A stretch of DNA of 64,000 nucleotides from CAYRKQ01 sp964424985 (GTDB lineage: Bacteria > Patescibacteriota > Saccharimonadia > Saccharimonadales > UBA7683). Below, piece by piece: positions 24,311 through 31,266 of the stretch. A program made the translations under genes and the position numbers. The notes beneath the pieces were generated by a model. It did not search any database. It had not been told where the DNA came from and saw nothing but the letters and a program-made list of their open reading frames with translations. Location of the stretch: the NCBI GenBank assembly GCA_964424985.1, contig CAYRKQ010000002.1, positions 14,940 to 78,939 on the forward strand. The letters run 5' to 3'. Numbering within the stretch: position 1 is the first letter of the stretch; the number at the start of each line of letters is the position of its first letter.

Positions 24311-25603
24311 CTATTGTACCACTTTCGCGATTTCGCTGGCTGTCAAAACATCTTCTTTTTGGGTTTCGACATTGCGTAAAATGTACTTCTGGGCTCGGAC
24401 TTCTTCTTCGCCGACAAAGAGAAGATATGGGACACTCATTTTTAAGGCAGATTTAAGTTGTTTTTCAGGTTTGCGGCCTGAGATATCAACGGCAACATTT
24501 ACACCCTTCGCTCGTAGTTGCTTTGCAACCTCTTGTGCTTCTTTCAACACCTCCCCTACCACCACCATGTAGATCTGGGTGGTGGAGGTCATTGGCGGCT
24601 CTAGCTTGTGGCTGGCGAGGAAGTTTTCGATTGGCGCATCACCCATACCAAAACCAACAGTGGCCACCGGTTCAACACCGAACGCTCCCACCAGGCCGTC
24701 ATAGCGGCCACCGCCGAACATAGAACGATTATTTTCCGGATCAAGATCGAAGACTTCAAACACAATATCGGTATAGTAGTCGAAACCCCGCATTAACGTG
24801 ATATCAAACACCGCTGAGCTAATTTGATGTTCGCCCAGCAGCGTGAAAAGCATCTGCACCTCTTTGACTGCTTGTGAGGTCTTGATTTCGTCTGGTAAAT
24901 CCGCGAGCGACTTCGCTTTTAAAAGTGCCTTTAGCTTTTCGAGGCCCGCGACTTGCGCTTTTGTCTTAAAAATCTCCCGTGCCTTTTCAACAAAATCAGC
25001 CGGCTTAATTTTATCCTTCTTATCAAACAGTTGTATCATTTGTTTGGCCTGAGCTGCATCCAGCTCAAGATAACTACTCATGATGAGATTGATGAGTTTC
25101 CGCGAATTGACCTTAATTTGATACATTGACTCATCAGCCCCAAATTCACGCATAATGGCATCGGCCATACTGATAATCTCCAGATCCGCGTCGATTGTAG
25201 CCACGCCAAATATATCAACATTCAACTGCCAGAACTGTCGGTTCCGTCCGCGCTGCGGCCGCTCATAGCGCCAACAGTCTGGAATTGAATACCACCTGAG
25301 TGGATATGGCAGCTCTTGCCGGCGCGCCGCCACCATCCGGCTGACACTCGGTGTCATTTCAGGCCGCAGCACCACATTTCGCCCACCTCTATCTGTAAAA
25401 TTATAGGTTTGCTCATTCACAATTTCATCACTCGTTTTAGAGGTAAATAGTTCAATTGGCTCCAAGACCGGCGCTGTATACTCTTCATAGCCGTACCGTT
25501 CGCAAACTTTCTTCCAAACCCCAAAAATGTAATTTTGCAGTCGTTTATCCTCAGGATAAAAATCCCGCGCCCCTTTATAACTTTGTGTACTTAATTTCGC
25601 CAT
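24311..25603 (-). CDS. hisS: Histidyl-tRNA synthetase
   Basis: The 430-aa class II synthetase has motif 2 (RWYSIPDCWRYERPQRGR NRQFWQLNVDIFG region), the histidine signature RGFDYYTDIVFEVF, and motif 3 around FGGGRYDGLVGAFG, followed by an anticodon-binding domain. TATAAT lies 10 bases before the start with AAAGGA between, so the leader is at most a few bases. Downstream is tig. Confidence 0.97.
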   Translation of the reverse strand: MAKLSTQSYKGARDFYPEDKRLQNYIFGVWKKVCERYGYEEYTAPVLEPIELFTSKTSDEIVNEQTYNFTDRGGRNVVLRPEMTPSVSRMVAARRQELPYPLRWYSIPDCWRYERPQRGRNRQFWQLNVDIFGVATIDADLEIISMADAIMREFGADESMYQIKVNSRKLINLIMSSYLELDAAQAKQMIQLFDKKDKIKPADFVEKAREIFKTKAQVAGLEKLKALLKAKSLADLPDEIKTSQAVKEVQMLFTLLGEHQISSAVFDITLMRGFDYYTDIVFEVFDLDPENNRSMFGGGRYDGLVGAFGVEPVATVGFGMGDAPIENFLASHKLEPPMTSTTQIYMVVVGEVLKEAQEVAKQLRAKGVNVAVDISGRKPEKQLKSALKMSVPYLLFVGEEEVRAQKYILRNVETQKEDVLTASEIAKVVQ

Positions 25604-25635
25604 AATTTCCTTTATTATAACCGCATGAGCAGTAT

Positions 25636-26517
25636 TTAGTTAATAGATAGTGTCTTTCTTGGGTTCTGTACAAGCATCCGCTCAATATCATCCAGGGCAA
25701 CTCCAGCTCGCAATAATCTCTTGGCAAAATCTCTCAACGCCTCACTAGGGCTTGGGCTAAATTCTTGACCAACATCAGAAGAAAGAATTACTGAACCAGC
25801 TCCAACTGCCTTGATTTGAGCAGCAATCTCTTCAATAGAAATGCCGTCCATGCTGAACATTGAATATGGCTGCTCCATAAAACATCCTATTTTCGCTAGC
25901 TTCTTCTGCGTCGCTATGGGCATTTGAATGTGCTGATAGATCGGGTGGGTTATGATGACGGTCACCCCAAGCTTTCTCGCAAACTCTGCCACTAAAACAC
26001 TTTCTTCTGCGGAAATATGTCCCGTCGCCAGAACGGCTCCTACCTGAGCGATCATCTTTATGACTTTTTTGGTGTCAGTTGTTAGCGCGCCATTCTCCGC
26101 TACTTTGACTGGTGTTGTCTGCAAAGCAGATTTCAACTTGAGGCTTTTATCCTGAACCCATTCGGGCGCAATTTCGTATTGATTATTTTTCAAAAATTGT
26201 TCAGCATTTATTGTTGGGAACCACACAATGAACGTCTTCTTTGCAATAAGAGACGTCGCATAAACTGCCTCAGCATTCATTCCGCCTACAGCGTTATTGA
26301 GCACAATACTACCGTATATATCTAGCTCGCTTTCGTCGACCGCACTAATCATCGGTTCTGTAGGGTAAAAGTGGTTTTTCAGCACACAGCCCGCCAGTTT
26401 GCCTGTTTCAAGTTTTCTCAATGAATTCACTGTGTACTTTCTTGGAATGACCTCTGGCCCAATGTGAACGTGAAGATCGTACGCGTTCTTGATTATCTGT
26501 TCAAGCTGATTCATCAC
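25636..26517 (-). CDS. Metal-dependent hydrolase-like TIM-barrel protein (DUF6282-like)
   Basis: The 293-aa product opens with DLHVHIGPE, a metal-binding HxH at the first strand. It goes on with LATGHISAEESVLVAEFARK, TVIITHPIYQH and ILSSDVGQEFSPSPSEAL, which place His and Asp ligands at later strands, the pattern of amidohydrolase or PHP-like barrels. The closest family I can name is DUF6282, from memory. The substrate is unknown. It starts one base after the stop of the 26518 gene and is the last gene of a three-gene operon. Confidence 0.6.
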   Translation of the reverse strand: MMNQLEQIIKNAYDLHVHIGPEVIPRKYTVNSLRKLETGKLAGCVLKNHFYPTEPMISAVDESELDIYGSIVLNNAVGGMNAEAVYATSLIAKKTFIVWFPTINAEQFLKNNQYEIAPEWVQDKSLKLKSALQTTPVKVAENGALTTDTKKVIKMIAQVGAVLATGHISAEESVLVAEFARKLGVTVIITHPIYQHIQMPIATQKKLAKIGCFMEQPYSMFSMDGISIEEIAAQIKAVGAGSVILSSDVGQEFSPSPSEALRDFAKRLLRAGVALDDIERMLVQNPRKTLSIN

Positions 26518-27216
26518 CTACCCTCCTTTTAGCCATGGTGCACGAAGCTCCTCTGGAACATATAGTCGTGGCACATCACCACACATTATGTCACGTTCTG
26601 GCCAGTTTAAACTAACCCAAACCGCGTCCATTGCTTCATTAACATATGCAGCCTCTGCAGCGCGCAGCATGCTGTACTCCGCAGCCGACTCGTAAACTTC
26701 ATCATATTCTGACTTGCTTGAATACTTCTCAGCTGCTTCTAGGATTTTCTCTTGCTGCTTCGGTTCAAGTCTTTCAAACGCGTACGCCTCCCTAGCTCGT
26801 AATTGCACCATTCGGCTATCTTCTAGTACCGATGTCGCGGTGAAAAAATTTTGATCTGTAGACCCAATCAAATCTGAAACATTACGCCAGTACATCTTTG
26901 CTTTTGTGATATCAAAATTATTTCGAAGAGCGTATGTATCAGCAAACATCACTAAAGAATTTACGTCAAAAAACTTTTTCAACCGCTCTTTAAGACCGTT
27001 TGAACCAAAGAGCCATTCAATTGTTTGGAGCTCGGGAGAGCCGATTTCGGTTCGACCATTAGCTGGAGCTGCCCACGGGATAAATATATCGATCCCACCT
27101 TTCATAACAGCATTGCCAATTTTCCCAGCAAGTTGCTCTCCACCTTTTGGCTTACACCCGGAGTAATTCCTGACCTCCCATAAAACAGCATCTGTTCTAT
27201 TAGTTTTTTCACTCAT
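26518..27216 (-). CDS. Unknown 232-aa protein, probably an enzyme
   Basis: The protein starts MSEKTNRTDAVLWEVRNYSG and has the ordered blocks GGIDIFIPWAAPANGRTEIG, SPELQTIEWLFGSNGLKERL and LVMFADTYALRNNFD. This layout faintly recalls the Rossmann-type isonitrile synthase group (PvcA/Dit1), but I cannot confirm it. It lacks membrane segments. It is coupled to the small membrane protein upstream and the hydrolase-like gene downstream. Confidence 0.5.
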   Translation of the reverse strand: MSEKTNRTDAVLWEVRNYSGCKPKGGEQLAGKIGNAVMKGGIDIFIPWAAPANGRTEIGSPELQTIEWLFGSNGLKERLKKFFDVNSLVMFADTYALRNNFDITKAKMYWRNVSDLIGSTDQNFFTATSVLEDSRMVQLRAREAYAFERLEPKQQEKILEAAEKYSSKSEYDEVYESAAEYSMLRAAEAAYVNEAMDAVWVSLNWPERDIMCGDVPRLYVPEELRAPWLKGG

Positions 27217-27532
27217 CGGCAGGCTCCTTGTCCAGCAGAACTACCACACCAGTACATGCTGTTAATGCGCCTCCTAGTACTAGGAGACCTGACCCTACTT
27301 CACTCAGAGGAGGCCTATCCGCACAAGGAGATCTAGCAGGCCCTTCCGAGTTGGGGATAAGAGGTTTATCGCAATTTTTAATAGCCTCCATCTCAGATCT
27401 TGCTACGTCGGAGTCGTAAGTCGCCCAACTAACCCCGAGACCAGCACTCATCATGAGAATCCCCGCCACAACTATTTTTCTGCCGTTAGCTTGGATCCTC
27501 TCTTCAATATTGTATTTTATACTTTCACTCAT
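27209..27532 (-). CDS. Small two-helix membrane protein, first gene of orphan operon
   Basis: I place the start at 27532 (MSESIKYNIEERIQANGRKI) because GAGG precedes it; an upstream frame runs back through a terminator and is rejected. The 107-aa product has a membrane segment at about residues 20-38, a loop with three Cys/Pro-rich stretches, and a second segment at about residues 80-100. I recognise no family. Its end overlaps the start of the 26518 gene. Confidence 0.6.
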   Translation of the reverse strand: MSESIKYNIEERIQANGRKIVVAGILMMSAGLGVSWATYDSDVARSEMEAIKNCDKPLIPNSEGPARSPCADRPPLSEVGSGLLVLGGALTACTGVVVLLDKEPADE

Positions 27533-27571
27533 ATTTTCCTCATCTTGTTTCATTAATCTAATTTGAATATT

Positions 27572-27597
27572 AAAAAACGCCCCGGAGCCGGAGCGTT
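27572..27597 (-). terminator. Intrinsic terminator or attenuator ahead of the orphan operon
   Basis: On the minus strand AACGCTCCGG and CCGGGGCGTT form a 10-bp GC-rich stem with one G-U pair and a very tight loop, followed at once by TTTTTT. It lies between a 25-codon leader ORF and the first gene of the operon, so it could terminate the leader conditionally. Confidence 0.75.
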
Positions 27598-27625
27598 TAT
27601 TGTTCAAATTTAGAGTATGAAGAAA

Positions 27626-27703
27626 CTACCCGGCTACACGAGGCTGGATATGTGCATGGCTGAAGTTAGCCGCTAGTCTGGTGGTTAGATATACTTTACA
27701 CAT
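27626..27703 (-). CDS. Possible 25-aa leader peptide
   Basis: An ATG 10 bases after the TATAAT of a strong promoter opens 25 codons starting MCKVYLTTRLAANF and ending PRVAG, then TAG. It contains two histidines in HAH. About 30 bases after its stop comes the intrinsic terminator. No ribosome-binding site is obvious. It may be a regulatory peptide, a tiny gene, or chance. Confidence 0.4.
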   Translation of the reverse strand: MCKVYLTTRLAANFSHAHIQPRVAG

Positions 27704-27713
27704 CTATCTTCTC

Positions 27714-27743
27714 ATTATATCACACTATGTCAAGTTTTGTCAA
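27714..27743 (-). promoter_or_regulatory. Strong promoter with tandem TTGACA boxes
   Basis: TTGACA (27743-27738), an 18-base spacer with a second TTGACA (27733-27728) and TGTGA, then TATAAT (27719-27714). It points to the leader ORF and the orphan operon. It is nearly identical to the promoter at 45618-45647. Confidence 0.75.
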
Positions 27744-27747
27744 GTTT

Positions 27748-28128
27748 TTACGCTGCGTGATGTTCGAGAGTAGTTATTCGGACTTCATGATCGTCAACTT
27801 TGTTGGCGGTAGCATCAAGCTTATTTTCAATGCGGGTCGTCGTGGCACGTATGTCTTCAAGTTCAGTGTGTATTTTTTGTATCTCAGTGCCAACCGCGCC
27901 TAGTATTTCCTGCGCTGACTCAGCTACTATTTCTTTCATTTCAGCACGCAATTCATCGCCTTGACTCTTTATTTCAGCACGCAATTCATCGCCTTGACTC
28001 TTTATTTCAGCGCGCAGTTCTTCACCCTGACTCTTTATTTCAGTGTGTAAATCAGTGCCTTGGCCAACAATCAGATTCTTTAAATCTTCAATGTCTTGTT
28101 TTGTAGCTGCGACGTCGTTTTTGCTCAT
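27748..28128 (-). CDS. Coiled-coil protein with 11-residue repeats
   Basis: The 126-aa protein has the unit EIKSQGDELRA three to four times in tandem (residues 31-64), backed by a 33-bp DNA repeat at 27935-28035. It then continues with heptad-like helix to the C-terminal HHAA. There is no membrane segment. Eleven-residue repeats favour right-handed coiled coils. It is divergent from a second coiled-coil gene at 28170. Confidence 0.75.
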   Translation of the reverse strand: MSKNDVAATKQDIEDLKNLIVGQGTDLHTEIKSQGEELRAEIKSQGDELRAEIKSQGDELRAEMKEIVAESAQEILGAVGTEIQKIHTELEDIRATTTRIENKLDATANKVDDHEVRITTLEHHAA

Positions 28129-28169
28129 ATGCTTATTTTATCACACGATGAGGCTGTTATAATGAAGAT
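28129..28169. promoter_or_regulatory. Divergent leaderless promoters of two coiled-coil genes
   Basis: On the minus strand TGTGA-TAAAAT (28140-28135 for the hexamer) ends six bases before the ATG at 28128. On the plus strand TATAAT (28158-28163) ends six bases before the ATG at 28170. Only 41 bases separate the two start codons, so both transcripts should lack leaders. Confidence 0.65.
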
Positions 28170-28487
28170 ATGGATGATAAATTTGTTAACTTGGAAGCCT
28201 GGATTCAGCAAATTTTAAAAGAAGTGCAAGATGTTAAGATTCAGCTGAACGATACCAGAAGCGAGATGCGAGCTCAGTTCGACGACCTTCGCGGGCACAT
28301 CAACCGAAACGACCAAACCGACAACGACAACACCCGTATGGTACAAGATCTTCGAAACATTTTAGAGACCTCACGTGCAGAGACAAACAATGTACGTTCT
28401 ACAATTGAAAATCGTCTCAATAACCTTGAAGGGCGCCTCAACGAAATCCGCTCAATGAGCAATGAGATCAAGAATAAAATTCGCTAG
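28170..28487 (+). CDS. Coiled-coil protein, 105 aa
   Basis: The protein starts MDDKFVNLEAWIQQILKEVQ and is helical and charged throughout (INRNDQTDNDN in the middle, NRLNNLEGRLNEIRS near the end). It has no membrane segment and no catalytic motif. It ends by overlapping the stop of the convergent phosphoribosyltransferase gene. Confidence 0.7.
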   Translation: MDDKFVNLEAWIQQILKEVQDVKIQLNDTRSEMRAQFDDLRGHINRNDQTDNDNTRMVQDLRNILETSRAETNNVRSTIENRLNNLEGRLNEIRSMSNEIKNKIR

Positions 28488-29137
28488 GTAGCTTGAATGA
28501 CACTCTTTTCTTCAGGGCAACTGGGAGCTTGTGGGCATGCCTCGGGAGTGTAGTCTTCCATCGGATACTGTATATGCGATACGACTGGAATGGTAGTGAC
28601 GTCATCACCAAGCCTAGGAAAGCCTTCAGCGCAAGGGATTCTTTGATCTTGCGGGTATGGAATATGCCGTAATCCGCTACTGCTTCTATTCACGTATGTA
28701 CACACACCAAGAATACGACCACCCCATCTGTGAAGAGTTGAGGCAACCTTCATAGTGTTCGTCCCTCGCGTAAAGATATCATCAACGATCACCCAGTTTT
28801 TATCCCCGGCGAAAATATTGCTTGGCTGCAGCTCAAAGCCATCATCCGTTTTTCTCGTTTGCCAACCTTCAACTCTTCGTTCAAGTCGCTTGGAAACATT
28901 TCGGCTCACCTTACCGGCTAAGCCGTTGGCGCCGTCAGCCACCGTCGCTACCGCGTCGACATCAGGAAATTCGTTAGCAATAAGCTTACCAAGTCGACGT
29001 GCAACACGCGTTTCTTTAAGTTTACGCTTTGAAAGCTTATCATAATCTAGCTTCTCAACGGCGTGCCGTTTACTTGCAAAGACAAAATGACCCTTAACGG
29101 TCATCCGCTCAAGTGATTTTCGTTCAAAACGTTTCAT
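28484..29137 (-). CDS. Orotate-phosphoribosyltransferase-like protein
   Basis: The 217-aa product has the PRPP-binding loop VIVDDIFTRGTNTMKVAS and an N-terminal GHFVFASKRHAVEKLD that matches the OPRT start. The C-terminal 50 residues (CAEGFPRLGDDV onwards) are unlike PyrE and include three cysteines. It may act on another base, or in competence-like DNA uptake. An alternative start lies at 29104. The tRNA-Leu gene lies just upstream. Confidence 0.7.
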   Translation of the reverse strand: MKRFERKSLERMTVKGHFVFASKRHAVEKLDYDKLSKRKLKETRVARRLGKLIANEFPDVDAVATVADGANGLAGKVSRNVSKRLERRVEGWQTRKTDDGFELQPSNIFAGDKNWVIVDDIFTRGTNTMKVASTLHRWGGRILGVCTYVNRSSSGLRHIPYPQDQRIPCAEGFPRLGDDVTTIPVVSHIQYPMEDYTPEACPQAPSCPEEKSVIQAT

Positions 29138-29147
29138 AATGCGTACT

Positions 29148-29232
29148 TGGTGGGGATGAAAGGACTTGAACCTTCACGCCTTGCGGCACATGCTCCTAAG
29201 GCATGCGTGTCTACCAATTCCACCACATCCCC
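29148..29232 (-). tRNA. tRNA-Leu (anticodon UAG)
   Basis: The acceptor GGGGATG pairs with CATCCCC and is followed by A and an encoded CCA. The anticodon stem CATGC/GCATG encloses the loop CTTAGGA, anticodon TAG, which reads CUA/CUG. A long variable arm (GCC-GCAA-GGC) and a T arm with loop TTCAAGT complete a type II tRNA. Confidence 0.93.
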
Positions 29233-29244
29233 GAATTGTTAAGT

Positions 29245-29327
29245 TTGTTAGCCTGGGAACCGTGCCGTGTGGCACATGCTCGATGGTCTTAAGTAGCATG
29301 CGTGTCTACCAATTCCACCACATCCCC
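29245..29327 (-). pseudogene. Truncated second tRNA-Leu
   Basis: The 5' half (GGGGATG acceptor, D arm, outer anticodon stem CATGC/GCATG, variable arm TGCC-ACAC-GGCA) repeats the neighbouring tRNA-Leu. Inside the anticodon arm the sequence is longer and holds CTTAAGA, which would give anticodon UAA but has no properly paired stem. The T arm and the 3' acceptor strand (CATCCCC) are missing. I read it as a decayed copy. Confidence 0.65.
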
Positions 29328-29375
29328 GCAATTGGCTTGTTCTATGATAGCAAAAAAGTAGCTGTCAAGCGACAG

Positions 29376-29906
29376 CTACTGTAAACGGTAGGTGATTAGC
29401 GTGGCATCGCCATAATTTCGATTGTCCACCACAACAACTCCATCGACGGTGCTCACTTCGTCCCTACCTGGTTGTGATAATATCATAAGCCCTTTGGGTT
29501 TTAAATGCTTAAAAAGTGCAAAAACTGTGGATAACTGCATGTCATTGTAGGGCGGATCGCAAAAAATAATGTCGAACTGGACGTCTTTGTTTGTCGAACT
29601 CCAGGCATGGGCACTGGCTTTAATGGCTTTGACTTTTTCTTCGGCCTGCAGCTTTTCAACGTTTTGTTTTAACACCTTGTAGGCTCGGTTGTCACTATCA
29701 GTTGCAACTGCCGAGACGGCACCCCGGCTGACCGCCTCTAAAACTAGTGAGCCGCTGCCCGCAAAGGCATCCCACACTGTCTTGCCTTCCAGTGAGCCAA
29801 GCGAATTAAACAGTGCCTGGCGAATTCGCTCGCTCATAGGGTGAGTTTTAAAACCTCGCGGCGCCTTGATGATCCGCCCTCCGTATTCTCCCGCAATAAC
29901 CCTCAT
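29376..29906 (-). CDS. rsmD: 16S rRNA (guanine966-N2)-methyltransferase RsmD
   Basis: The product starts MRVIAGEYGGRIIKAPRGF and has THPMSERIRQALFNSLG, the SAM-binding VWDAFAGSGSLVLEAVSRG and the catalytic DPPYND. It is 176 aa, the usual RsmD length. The second of two adjacent ATGs (29906) lies six bases after TATGAT, so I take it as the start and reject the longer frame. Confidence 0.92.
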   Translation of the reverse strand: MRVIAGEYGGRIIKAPRGFKTHPMSERIRQALFNSLGSLEGKTVWDAFAGSGSLVLEAVSRGAVSAVATDSDNRAYKVLKQNVEKLQAEEKVKAIKASAHAWSSTNKDVQFDIIFCDPPYNDMQLSTVFALFKHLKPKGLMILSQPGRDEVSTVDGVVVVDNRNYGDATLITYRLQ

Positions 29907-29912
29907 CATATA

Positions 29913-29918
29913 ATCATA
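29913..29918 (-). promoter_or_regulatory. -10 box of rsmD (leaderless)
   Basis: TATGAT on the minus strand ends six bases before the ATG at 29906. No convincing -35 is seen. Confidence 0.45.
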
Positions 29919-29957
29919 CCATCCCACTCCCCACGCTCCCACATACACTTCCACACA

Positions 29958-29993
29958 CTCAACAAATTCTTCCATATGGTAGAGTTTGTTGAG
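29958..29993. repeat. Large palindrome upstream of rsmD
   Basis: CTCAACAAATTCT (29958-29970) and AGAGTTTGTTGAG (29981-29993) pair over 13 positions with one mismatch (G-U in one strand) around a 10-base loop holding CCATATGG. It lies between the 30056 gene and rsmD. It may be a terminator without a U-run or a protein-binding site. Confidence 0.55.
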
Positions 29994-30055
29994 GTGGATG
30001 TAATTTTGGTTGCAACGCATGCAGTGGTGTAGAACGGAACGGAGGAGAAATGGGG

Positions 30056-30865
30056 CTAGAGGGTTCGTGTTTCATCGAGTGCCAACAGCCAGATGACGGT
30101 GATGGTGCGTGTAACTGTTGGGGCAAGCTGCAAACGCACATCTTTAGCCAGCGCTGGCGTCCAACCCCGTTTTAAAAACCGTTCGTACATGTTGAAGTTA
30201 TAAATAATCATCGTTTGCTCGTGCAAATAATTTTTCACGCCCAGGTTCTTGGCATGTCGGATCTCGGCCTTGGTTGGTTTGGCGGCCGCGAGCTTAAGGG
30301 GTCGACTGATAACTGATATACCCGCTTCAAAAAGATGATGGCTCAGCATCAGGCCTTTTGCTCCCCAGAGCTTCCAGTTTTTAACAATTGTCTGACTCTT
30401 TGTGTCACCCTTAATGAGCAGCTTCTTTCTATATGAATCCCGCGTATCATTTGCCGCTCCACCACGCAGCTCAATGAGCTTCTTCTCATACGGGTAGTGA
30501 TGCGCCGGTGTCATGCCATCAACAATGGCGTGCGCCAGCCAGGCGGCCTCAAAAGCCGATTTTTCTTCATCTTTTCGAGTAAGCGCCTTCACCAATGAAC
30601 CATAGTGTTGCTGCACAATCTTTATAAGCTTCTGGTCTTTTTCATCAGTCGGATCCCAGTAATGCCACGGCTCATCTTTACCAGGACTTTTGCGTTTTAT
30701 ACCATCTGGGCCATTATTACCCTCGAATTGAAGTATCTGTTTGCCCGTCGGAAAGAAACTATCTTCGCGAAGCTGATGCACAAATTTAGCCGCCGTGCGA
30801 TCAAACTTTTGATGCGCCCCCAGCAGATTCCCCGATTTATTATGAAGTGTAGATCCTGACCACAT
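30056..30865 (-). CDS. Helical protein, zinc phospholipase C / S1-P1-like
   Basis: The 269-aa product starts MWSGSTLHNKSGNLLGAHQK and has GAHQKFDRTAAKFVHQL, PWHYWDPTDEKD and AAWLAHAIVDGMTPAHHYPYE. The spaced W, H and D residues resemble the trinuclear zinc site of phospholipase C/S1-P1 nuclease folds. No signal peptide is seen, which is unusual for that group. The C-terminal 100 residues are helical and basic. Function unproven. Confidence 0.45.
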   Translation of the reverse strand: MWSGSTLHNKSGNLLGAHQKFDRTAAKFVHQLREDSFFPTGKQILQFEGNNGPDGIKRKSPGKDEPWHYWDPTDEKDQKLIKIVQQHYGSLVKALTRKDEEKSAFEAAWLAHAIVDGMTPAHHYPYEKKLIELRGGAANDTRDSYRKKLLIKGDTKSQTIVKNWKLWGAKGLMLSHHLFEAGISVISRPLKLAAAKPTKAEIRHAKNLGVKNYLHEQTMIIYNFNMYERFLKRGWTPALAKDVRLQLAPTVTRTITVIWLLALDETRTL

Positions 30866-30935
30866 AGCTATCTAGTTTATAGTGTTTAGTGAATAGTGGG
30901 TAGTACTAGCCCACCTACTACGCCAGCCAATACTA

Positions 30936-31238
30936 CTATACATCGAGAAACGGATATTGAGTCTTGTCGTCTTCGGTTAGAGAATTATCATAGATACGAT
31001 CTAAAAGATCATCGGGAATTTCATCTGCCAACTTTTGCATCGTTTCGTTGGGATCGCCAAACGCAACCCCCATTGATGCAAGCATCCCATGGAGACCTCG
31101 ATCAAGAACTATGCCGCTCACCTCTAGCTGGCGCTCAACATCAGAGTCAGTCTGTTGCAAAGACGCATCGTTAAGATCAACCTCCCAAAGGCTGGTGGGT
31201 AATGGTGCAGCTCCATTAATTTCAGCGTATATAGACAT
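30936..31238 (-). CDS. Unknown acidic 100-aa protein
   Basis: I place the start at 31238 (MSIYAEINGAAPLPTSLWEV), behind TATAAT nine bases upstream with TGTG-T before it. The protein is acidic, soluble and contains DEIPDDLLDRIYDNSLTEDD. I recognise no family. It follows recG closely on the same strand. Confidence 0.55.
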   Translation of the reverse strand: MSIYAEINGAAPLPTSLWEVDLNDASLQQTDSDVERQLEVSGIVLDRGLHGMLASMGVAFGDPNETMQKLADEIPDDLLDRIYDNSLTEDDKTQYPFLDV

Positions 31239-31266
31239 ATTGACTGAATTATAACACAAGATCTGG

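Noticed and set aside
29166..29384. Open reading frame across the tRNA-Leu pair
   Set aside because: It is an artefact of the duplicated tRNA sequences; no ribosome-binding site or codon pattern supports it.
25636..31260. A prophage or classical genomic island
   Set aside because: There is no integrase, transposase, phage structural gene or tRNA-flanking direct repeat with a clear 3' tRNA match; the region is only enriched in unknown genes.
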